The position numbers were made by a program, and so were the translations under genes. Below, one piece after another: positions 1 through 6,241 of a stretch of DNA of 64,000 bases. The DNA comes from CAVXDY01 sp963760715 (GTDB lineage Bacteria > Actinomycetota > Thermoleophilia > Miltoncostaeales > Miltoncostaeaceae): the NCBI GenBank assembly GCA_963760715.1, contig CAVXDY010000004.1, positions 1-64,000 on the forward strand, read 5' to 3'. The notes beneath the pieces were generated by a model that searched no databases, was not told where the DNA came from, and worked only from the letters and a program-made list of their open reading frames with translations. Position 1 is the stretch's first letter. Each line of letters starts with the position of its first letter.

Positions 1-43
1 ACTCGTAATGAAGGGGTCCGCGGTTCGAATCCGCGCGTCGGCT
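1..43 (+). tRNA. tRNA-Thr (anticodon CGT), 3' part; 5' half lies outside the window
   Basis: The first base is the last base of the anticodon 5' stem. The anticodon loop CTCGTAA (2-8) gives anticodon CGT, which reads ACG (Thr). It is followed by stem TGAAG, variable loop GGGTC, T stem CGCGG with loop TTCGAAT and CCGCG, acceptor strand CGTCGGC and discriminator T43. CCA is not encoded. The 5' half cannot be checked here. A near-identical copy of bases 2-43 recurs at 2154-2195, which suggests this tRNA served as an integration site. Confidence 0.85.
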
Positions 44-593
44 CTGTGATCTCAGCCCAGTTGACGCCTAGTGGCCTCTCACAGTTGGCCCACGACGTGT
101 GAGTTCGGTGTCTTCCGAGCGAGAAGAGGCAGGGTCCTCGGCCGACCATTTCGGGGCGCGTCAGACGCTGGTGGATCGCCCTTCTCGCCGCAGAGCGCCG
201 CCCTCGACGAAGAGCGCGATCCTCCTCGCGGGCGCGCTGACTGCCCAGGCCGCTCCGCCACGACTTGCGACCGCGAAGCAGGTCGCCGCCGTCGAAGTCC
301 GGCTCATCAAACTGAGGGTGGCAACCCTGCTCTCTAAGCGCGACGACTCCCACGAGAAGTTCTCCCACTGTGATTCGACAGGTGGGGGGCTTAGACACCC
401 GAGACGACATTCGTAGGCGCGACGCCGTCCAGCGTGGCGATCGAGGGCCCGATGCCCGCGACCTCGCTGCGCTTCGACTCGTTTGGCTCACGAGTCATGG
501 GATCCGCCGCATGGACCGCAAATGGATCTTGCCGGCAAACCCCAGAAGGGGGATCTTCAGCTTCGACCTTTCTCCGGGACCGGCCGTGCTCGC
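44..593. other. Island DNA after the tRNA; no supported gene
   Basis: Open frames here have no recognisable family, no convincing ribosome binding site and no consistent codon pattern. Bases about 69-98 (GGCCTCTCACAGTTGGCCCA) resemble about 2024-2050 (GGCCTCACTTGTGGCCCACG). These could be integrase arm-type repeats just inside each tRNA end, but the match is imperfect. No integrase was found. Confidence 0.4.
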
Positions 594-953
594 ATGAGAG
601 GGCCGGGCGCGCGAATCGACGAGGGCGCGCACGCGCGGCTCGACCTTGACCGGCTCCTCAAGCTGCGCCTCGTCGTCGCCCGTCAGGGCGGGATGGACCG
701 GGCCCGTTGGTGGAACACGAACGGCATGCTCGGGCGATACGGAGCTCTGGCTCTCTCGCGCGGGCTGCCACGAACACATCGCTTCGCACAAGCTCGCGTC
801 GTCTTTGCAGTCGCGCGCTCACAGTGCGACGAGCTGTTCAACGCACCCGGATCAGTCACGCTCTGGAAGCTTCCTCCCGAAGTCGAGGACCGGTTCGGCG
901 AGCACTGGCAGAGCCAGGCGATCAGCCGGGAAATGACGACGCGAACTCGCTGA
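594..953 (+). pseudogene. BrxE-like (BREX-associated) protein, C-terminally truncated
   Basis: The 119-residue product carries a run I associate with the BrxE family of BREX phage-defence systems: RLLKLRLVVAR, then RARWWNTNGMLGRYGALAL, RGLPRTHRFAQARVVFAVA and VTLWKLPPEVEDRF. From memory, family members continue 60-80 residues beyond the last motif. Here the similarity stops after GEHW, followed by about 14 unrelated residues and a stop. ATG 594 is chosen because similarity begins shortly after it. The 3' end overlaps the end of the convergent gene at 922-1962. No other BREX gene is present, so this looks like a remnant. The family call is from motif memory and not searched. Confidence 0.5.
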
Positions 954-1962
954 ACGGAACCTGGCCGGTCGGACTGGCCTCGAGCGCCTGCACGACGTCG
1001 TCGGGGATCGGTGTCCACCAGGCGGGCATCTTCGCCGCCAGGCTCGGCTTCAGCGTGTAGACCGCCGCGAAGTTGACGATCCAGATGGAGGGCGCCATCG
1101 ACATCCCCACAGTCGAGCTCGTTGCACCCTTCTGGTTGGGAACCAGCTGGGCAACGCCCGACTGCTGCTGCGACGCGTTGCCGAAGAGCACTTCGGAGCC
1201 GTAGGCCGACCGGTAGAGCATCCACAGCGATTTCTGGGCGCCGTTGCGCCGGCACCAGTTGCCCAGGTACCCGCCCGGTACGAGGACGGTGTTGACCTGC
1301 CTCGTGGGGGCGTCGGTGTTCGCGAGGCTCTCCAGCATGCCGGCCGTGTTCACCATCAGCCCGTAGCTACCGAGCACGATGGGCGTCACCGTGCCATCGA
1401 CATTGGCGTAGAGGGGACGGCCCGTCGTGTTCGTGAAGATCCGGACGCTCTCGTTGACCAGCCTCGCGGCGGCCGGATCGCCGCCGATCCCCCTGCCGGT
1501 GATGAACAGCCTGTACTGCTTCGGCGTGAAGGCGTGCCGCTTGTCGAGCCCCAGCTTGCGGGCGATCCGATCCGCCGCCTTCGCGCCGAGGGGCCGGTTG
1601 ACCTGGCTCGCGCGCGTCGCTTCCCGGGGCGCGTACTTCAGGTACCTCGGCGTCCCGGCGTACGGTTGTACGAAACCGGTGTCGGGCGTAGCTGCGTGCG
1701 CGACCCGCTGAGATGCCGCGAGCGCGAGGAGGCACAGCGCCGCCAGGACGATCGCCATGGCCAACGTGACGCGGCGATCGACCGGCGGGCGATCAAGGGA
1801 GGTTCCGGCGGTGCTCTTCGCGGCTCTCACCAGGGTCCTGGCGCCTCCGAGACGGGTGATCGAGCCTACCGCCGGGATGGACGTCCCGGTCAAGATCCCA
1901 ACGTCCGCTCGTTCGAGCCCTGGCCGACGACCAGGGGGTGGCCCGGGGTAGGTCGACGACAC
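922..1962 (-). CDS. Predicted secreted protein of unknown function
   Basis: I do not recognise a family. Up to 346 residues. A hydrophobic run at residues 66-92 (MAIVLAALCLLALAAS) ending near AHA looks like a signal peptide or membrane anchor, preceded by Arg-Arg. The first 60 residues are low-complexity and may not be translated, so the true start may lie nearer 1758-1790. The mature part has a QYRLFITGRG stretch and a C-terminal region rich in Ser, Gly and Gln. It lies inside the tRNA-flanked island and ends against the truncated BrxE-like gene, so it may have arrived with the island. Confidence 0.6.
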   Translation of the reverse strand: MSSTYPGPPPGRRPGLERADVGILTGTSIPAVGSITRLGGARTLVRAAKSTAGTSLDRPPVDRRVTLAMAIVLAALCLLALAASQRVAHAATPDTGFVQPYAGTPRYLKYAPREATRASQVNRPLGAKAADRIARKLGLDKRHAFTPKQYRLFITGRGIGGDPAAARLVNESVRIFTNTTGRPLYANVDGTVTPIVLGSYGLMVNTAGMLESLANTDAPTRQVNTVLVPGGYLGNWCRRNGAQKSLWMLYRSAYGSEVLFGNASQQQSGVAQLVPNQKGATSSTVGMSMAPSIWIVNFAAVYTLKPSLAAKMPAWWTPIPDDVVQALEASPTGQVPFSEFASSFPG

Positions 1963-2153
1963 ACGAAGAGGACCATCGACCCCCTCCTCCTCGACGACGA
2001 GGGCGTGCGCCCGAGTACCTGCTCTGGCCTCACTTGTGGCCCACGCACGCCACCGAGATCGGCCGAATGGCGAACCGGTTCCCTGACCCCGATTTCGGAT
2101 ATTTGCAGGTAAGAGCCAGCGCTACCGAAACCGTCCGAAGCCTTTCGAGGACG

Positions 2154-2195
2154 CTCGTAATGAAGAGGTCCGCGGTTCGAATCCGCGCGTCGGCT
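2154..2195 (+). repeat. Duplicated tRNA-Thr 3' end: probable attachment-site half
   Basis: Forty-two bases match 2-43 with one mismatch (GAAGAGG against GAAGGGG). The copy starts exactly at the anticodon loop (CTCGTAA) and runs through the T arm to the discriminator base. Upstream sequence (GAGGACG) neither forms an anticodon stem nor contains a GCCGACG acceptor strand, so it is not a complete tRNA. Integration of a tyrosine-recombinase element into a tRNA at the anticodon loop leaves exactly this kind of direct repeat. Confidence 0.8.
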
Positions 2196-2344
2196 TCCCT
2201 GACCGCAGTGGGATTCTCCCGCATAGCCGTCGGTTTCTGACCAGGATCGCCAGGTGGCCACGGACGGCCAGGCGTAGTCCCTGACGGCCACTTCTTGGCC
2301 CCCGTGGCCCCAGATTGGCCCCGCCGGCCGCGCGCCCGCGGGGC

Positions 2345-2962
2345 TCACCGTGCGCATCTGCGAAGGCCCACCGGGACGGTCGTCGTCGTGACCCGTCCCC
2401 CAGCCCGGTTCACGAGCCTCACGCACGTTGGCCGGCGCACCGCCACACCGCCGTTGAAGGACGTCGCGATCGGCCTGCCGTCCTGCCGACAGGCCCGAAA
2501 GGTGGCGGTGCGCGACAGCAGGCCCCAGGGACGATCGCGAAGGGAAAGCAGCGCTGGGTCGTAGATGAGCCGCGCGCCGTCCTCTGGTGCCGAGATGCTG
2601 ATTGTCCCGACCGATCCGGGCCACAGGGTCAGGGGCGTCTTCCAAGAGAAGTAAGGCGCCCCCGGTCGAGGGGGCTCCAAGCGGCGCGCCCGCCCTGCGA
2701 TGGGCTTCAGATCGTTGAACGTGATGTTGCCCACCGTCGTCGGGTTGAAGCGCTGCGGCTTGCTTCCAGGGGGCACGACCTCGCTCGAGATGGCCGAGGC
2801 GCATCCGCGCGTCGTCACCGGGACTGCGACAGGAGACGGCGCCGTCGTGGGGCGGCCTATGGCATTGCTCGCCGTTTCAGGTGCGCCCGACCCGCAGGCG
2901 CAGACGGTCAACGCGACGGCCCCAACAGCAACGCGGGCTCCCACCTTGCGGACAGCGGTCAT
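2345..2962 (-). CDS. Putative lipoprotein, unknown function
   Basis: A 205-residue protein whose N-terminus (AVALTVCACGSG) reads as a lipoprotein signal: short hydrophobic core, a Cys within a VCAC lipobox-like motif, then Gly-Ser. A Thr/Pro/Ala-rich linker follows, then a beta-rich domain with Trp and Pro residues (YFSWKTPLTLWPGSVG). Several Cys lie in the mature part and could form disulfides. No family recognised. It lies outside the tRNA-flanked island, beyond the duplicated repeat. The start has no strong ribosome binding site. Confidence 0.6.
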   Translation of the reverse strand: MTAVRKVGARVAVGAVALTVCACGSGAPETASNAIGRPTTAPSPVAVPVTTRGCASAISSEVVPPGSKPQRFNPTTVGNITFNDLKPIAGRARRLEPPRPGAPYFSWKTPLTLWPGSVGTISISAPEDGARLIYDPALLSLRDRPWGLLSRTATFRACRQDGRPIATSFNGGVAVRRPTCVRLVNRAGGRVTTTTVPVGLRRCAR

Positions 2963-3017
2963 GACGCGCCGTGCTGGGCGCTTGCGACCGGCGGAGCCCT
3001 CGCCAGCCTCCCCGGTC

Positions 3018-3557
3018 CTACAGTTCGGCGAGGATCGCGCTCCGCTTCTCCTCGTACTCTTCGGCGCTGATCAGGCCCTCGTCGAGCAACGACTCGAGGC
3101 GGCGGAGCCGGTCCGCGGGATCGGCCTCGGTCGCCGCTGACCCGCCCCCCTGCGCCGCGACGGCCGGCGGATCAGCAGCCAGGCGGGACCGCACGTAGTC
3201 GCCGACCTCCTCCGCGTACTCCTTGGGATAGACCGTATGGATGAGGACCTGGTTCCCGGAGGCGACGATGATCAGCTTCCCATTACCGAGCATGCCGCCC
3301 ACGCTCTCGACAGAGCTGATCTCCGAGAAGCGGAAGTCCTCCTGCCGCGACCTCCCGAAGCTTCTGTCGTAGAAGATCACCCTCTGCTCGGTGACGACGA
3401 CGAGCCCTCGTCTGCCCTCGTAGACGCCGGAGCCGAGGTTGAGCACGGTTTCGCCCTCGTGCAGCAGCTCGTGGAGGGTCTTCAGCGCCTTCCGCACGCC
3501 CACGCGGTTCTGAAGCTTCTGCTCGGCGAGCTCCTGAATCTCCTCCGTGGTAGTCAC
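3018..3557 (-). CDS. PH domain-like and SHOCT domain protein
   Basis: 179 residues. The middle region (GETVLNLGSGVYEGRRGLVVVTEQRVIFYD, described as residues 35-65 of a YokE-like bacterial PH fold) precedes a basic strand-rich stretch. The last 32 residues form a SHOCT motif (RLRRLESLLDEGLISAEEYE followed by KR and ILAEL), a short helical module found at protein C-termini. GTG start with GGGAGG upstream. These proteins are usually cytoplasmic or membrane-peripheral and have no known enzymatic role. Confidence 0.8.
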   Translation of the reverse strand: MTTTEEIQELAEQKLQNRVGVRKALKTLHELLHEGETVLNLGSGVYEGRRGLVVVTEQRVIFYDRSFGRSRQEDFRFSEISSVESVGGMLGNGKLIIVASGNQVLIHTVYPKEYAEEVGDYVRSRLAADPPAVAAQGGGSAATEADPADRLRRLESLLDEGLISAEEYEEKRSAILAEL

Positions 3558-3887
3558 GGGATGCCTCCCTACGCTGAGGCATGACCCTACTAGGACGCCG
3601 CAGGACGCTCCGACTCCAGGATGTGAGGAGGCAACGGTGGGTCGTGAAGGCCCCCGTCCACGACGACTCCTGGGCCGGCGAGCCCATGCCTGACCCCGTT
3701 CCGAGGTGATGCGTGTCGCCGTCCTGCCGGCCGGGCGAGTTGAGGGCCGCCCAGCGGGGACGACCCCAGGAGCGAAGCAGGGCGGTCATGGCGATCGCCC
3801 ACGGTGCGTCGGCTTGACAGCTCGCAGGTGCCGTCGGAGACTCGCCGCGGCTCGGCGATTTCGGCAGGTTCATCCAGGGAGGCGCGC
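3558..3887. other. Intergenic region between divergent genes; nothing recognised
   Basis: About 330 bases between the PH-SHOCT gene (minus strand) and the beta-propeller gene (plus strand). It must hold both promoters. The only clear signal is a GGAGG at about 3877-3881 in front of the GTG at 3888. Confidence 0.4.
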
Positions 3888-5618
3888 GTGCTCGACGACC
3901 AGGCGGTAGCACCCCGGGGCCTGCCGAGGCGCGCGGGGCGCGCCTGGTGCCTCTTGGCGCTCTTGGCGGCGGCGGTCGGGCTGGCGGTGTCCGCGCAATC
4001 GGATGCGGCCGGCGGCGACCTGACGTTCCGGGGATGCGTCTCGGCCTCCGGCGGGTCGGGCTGTACCCGGGTCAACTCCCTGGGGGCCGACCTGCGCGAC
4101 GTCGCGGTCAGCCCCGACGGCCGCTCGGTCTACGTCCTCGCCTCACGGGACCTGAGCATCCTCGACCACTTCGCTCGGGACGGCGCGGGCGGGCTGACGT
4201 TCCGGGGATGCGTCTCGTCCGACGGCCCGGTGCCGGGGTGCACGCTCGCCACCTCGATCGGCGGGGCCGACGCGCTCGCCGTGAGCCCGGATGGATCGGC
4301 GGTCTACGTCGCCGCCACGACGGCGGACGCGGTCACCGACTTCGCCCGCGACGCATCCGGCGATCTCAGCTTCCGCTCGTGCGCCAGCCGGAGCGGCGAG
4401 GGCTGCGCACCCGCGCCCTCGCTCTCCCGCCCCCAGTCCGTGGCGGTGAGCCCGGACGGGGGCTCGATCTACGTCGTCTCGGTGTTCGACGGCCTGATCA
4501 CCCAATTGGGGCGCGACCCGGCGGGCGCCCTGGTGGAGCGCGGCTGCGTCAGCTCCGACCCCGGCGGTCCGATCATCAACGGCGGGGCCCCGCCCGGCTG
4601 CGGACAGATCCCCGCGCTCCAGGGCGCGCAGGACCTGGCGGTGAGCCCGGACGGGTCGTCGGCCTACGTCGCCACCGTCGGCCCCGGGGCGGTCGTCCAC
4701 CTCGGCCGCGCCCCGAATGGGGCCCTGGACTTCCGGGGCTGCCTCGGGGAGAGCGACGGAGCGCAATGCATCCCCGTGCCCTCCCTCCAAGGCTCCGTCG
4801 CGGTGGTGGTCAGCGCCGACGGCGCCTCCGTGTACGTCGCCGCCGAGGGCGACGCTTCGGTCACCCACCTCTCCCGCGACAGCCTGGGGCGCCTGACCGA
4901 CCGCGGCTGCCTGGCGGAGGGAGGGCGCTCGGGGTGCACCCCCGCCACCTCGCTGCTCGGCCCCCAGGACATCGCCCTCAGCGCCGACGGGACGGCGGCC
5001 TACGTGGCCTCGTCGGACGACGAGTCGATCACCCAGTTCGCCCGCGACGCCGCCGGGCGCCTCATCGACCGCGGCTGCGTCGCCCGGGGCGGGCGCTCGG
5101 GCTGCGGGACGGTCGACTCGCTGGACGTCCCGATCGCGGTGGCGGTGAGCCCCGACGGCGCCTCGATCTACGCCGCCTCGATCGGCAACTCCGCGGTCAC
5201 GCACCTCGCGCGCGAGGCCGGGGGCGCGCCGGGGGCGGGCGCTGTCGGCGGTCCGGGCTCGCGCCCCGGCGGCGGCGTCAGTGCCCGGGCGACCTGCGGC
5301 GGGCGGCCCGCGACGATCGTCGCCGAGCGAGGGACGACGCGGGGCACCGGCCGCGCGGACGTGATCCTGGGCCGCCCCGGGCGAGACCGGATCCTGGGCC
5401 TGGGCGGCGCCGACGTGATCTGCGGTGAGGGCGGCCAGGACGTCCTGGTCGGCGGCCCGGGGAGGGATCGCCTGATCGGCGGCTCTGGGCGGGACCGCCT
5501 GCTGGGCGGCGCGGGGCCCGATCTGCTCGAGGGCGGCGCGGGCGCCGACGTCCTCGTCGGCGGCGCCGGGCGCGACCGGCTCGAGGGCGGCGCGGGCCCG
5601 GACCGCCAGACGCAGTAG
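3888..5618 (+). CDS. Secreted beta-propeller protein with RTX-like C-terminal repeats
   Basis: About 576 residues from GTG 3888, chosen because GGAGG lies five bases upstream and a signal peptide follows (LLALLAAAVGLAVSAQSDAA). Six to seven repeats of about 55-60 residues each contain VAVSPDG-SVYVA and a Cys pair (RGCVS...GC), typical of lactonase-like or YVTN-type propellers. Each blade also has an H/QFxRDxxGxLxxRGC unit. The last about 100 residues are GGxGxDxLxGG-type nonapeptides (GGAGADVLVGGAGRDRLEGG), the calcium-binding RTX pattern. It is probably an extracellular or surface protein. Substrate or ligand unknown. Repeat number is by eye. Confidence 0.85.
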   Translation: MLDDQAVAPRGLPRRAGRAWCLLALLAAAVGLAVSAQSDAAGGDLTFRGCVSASGGSGCTRVNSLGADLRDVAVSPDGRSVYVLASRDLSILDHFARDGAGGLTFRGCVSSDGPVPGCTLATSIGGADALAVSPDGSAVYVAATTADAVTDFARDASGDLSFRSCASRSGEGCAPAPSLSRPQSVAVSPDGGSIYVVSVFDGLITQLGRDPAGALVERGCVSSDPGGPIINGGAPPGCGQIPALQGAQDLAVSPDGSSAYVATVGPGAVVHLGRAPNGALDFRGCLGESDGAQCIPVPSLQGSVAVVVSADGASVYVAAEGDASVTHLSRDSLGRLTDRGCLAEGGRSGCTPATSLLGPQDIALSADGTAAYVASSDDESITQFARDAAGRLIDRGCVARGGRSGCGTVDSLDVPIAVAVSPDGASIYAASIGNSAVTHLAREAGGAPGAGAVGGPGSRPGGGVSARATCGGRPATIVAERGTTRGTGRADVILGRPGRDRILGLGGADVICGEGGQDVLVGGPGRDRLIGGSGRDRLLGGAGPDLLEGGAGADVLVGGAGRDRLEGGAGPDRQTQ

Positions 5619-5628
5619 CGCGCCCGAG

Positions 5629-5736
5629 TCACGAGCCGCCCAGCTGCACGGGCCGACCGCGGGCCGGCGCGAGTGCGCCCGCGGGCTCCGAGCTCCCAAG
5701 TGCGACGAGGAGGCCCGCGTCGACGACAAGCGTCAC
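5629..5736 (-). pseudogene. PIN-domain toxin, N-terminal remnant
   Basis: 35 residues beginning VTLVVDAGLLVALGSSEP, the usual opening of a VapC-type PIN nuclease including the first catalytic Asp. A full toxin is about 130 residues. Here the frame ends after a short Pro/Arg-rich tail, so the other acidic residues are missing. Its GTG start overlaps the TGA of the upstream small gene (GTGA), the coupling usual for antitoxin-toxin pairs. Judged a remnant. The family call rests on the motif alone. Confidence 0.5.
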
Positions 5737-5858
5737 CCGCTGGGCGGTGGCGCGGCGTCGAGATCGGGCAGGCGCTCCTCCCGGCGCAGGCGCCGGATGA
5801 GCGCGAGGGCGTCCTGTGCGGAGCGTCGGCGCTCCGCGAGTGAGTCGGTCGTGGTCAT
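5733..5858 (-). CDS. Small antitoxin-like protein upstream of the PIN remnant
   Basis: 41 residues, Arg- and Leu-rich and probably helical (AERRRSAQDALALIRRLRRE), ending in an acidic/proline tail. It is short for a VapB antitoxin, so it may itself be truncated. The argument for it is its four-base overlap with the PIN-domain start and the shared strand. No clear ribosome binding site precedes the ATG. Treat as tentative. Confidence 0.4.
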   Translation of the reverse strand: MTTTDSLAERRRSAQDALALIRRLRREERLPDLDAAPPPSG

Positions 5859-6140
5859 GGCCCGAAGTCTCGGCCAGTGAAGCCGAGCGGCCCGGGCCCA
5901 GGACCAGTGGCCGGTTGCCATCTCTCCCAAGGCCACCCCGGTATGGGCTGGCAGGAATGCACGGAGCATCAGCCCCGTCCAGCGGCGACGAGGCATCGGG
6001 GCGAACTGGGGCAGATCGCGGCACATGGTGGCAGCAGGCGGTCGCAGGAAGGGGACCCCAAGGTGGACCCCAGGGCCGGGGCGCGCGGTAGGCTCTCCGC
6101 GACGCCGGGCGCCGCCCGGCCGTGAGAGCGCACGGATCGC

Positions 6141-6180
6141 GCCCAGGAGGTCGGCGGTTCGAATCGCTCCTCGCCGCTCA
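6141..6180 (+). other. tRNA 3'-end-like scar, possible old attachment site
   Basis: The stretch contains AGGTC, then GGCGG TTCGAAT CGCTC, then CTCGCCGCTCA. This reads as variable loop, T arm and acceptor strand. The T stem lacks one C compared with a paired arm (GGCGG would pair with CCGCT). No 5' half is visible. It follows a GGACCCCAAGGTGGACCCCA repeat-like stretch at about 6054 and the broken toxin-antitoxin pair. Likely a decayed integration scar. Weak evidence. Confidence 0.35.
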
Positions 6181-6241
6181 CTCGAGGGCCCCTCGTGAGG
6201 GGGGTCTCCCACCACCGTGCCCTCGGCCTCGGAGCCGGCCG

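Noticed and set aside
2030..2224. Small minus-strand frame across the tRNA copy
   Set aside because: Frames of this kind commonly arise by translating tRNA 3' ends; no start signal or family.
3947..5428. Long Arg/Gly-rich open frames overlapping the beta-propeller gene on both strands
   Set aside because: They are shadows of the high-GC coding frame; only the 3888-5618 frame has a signal peptide and repeats.
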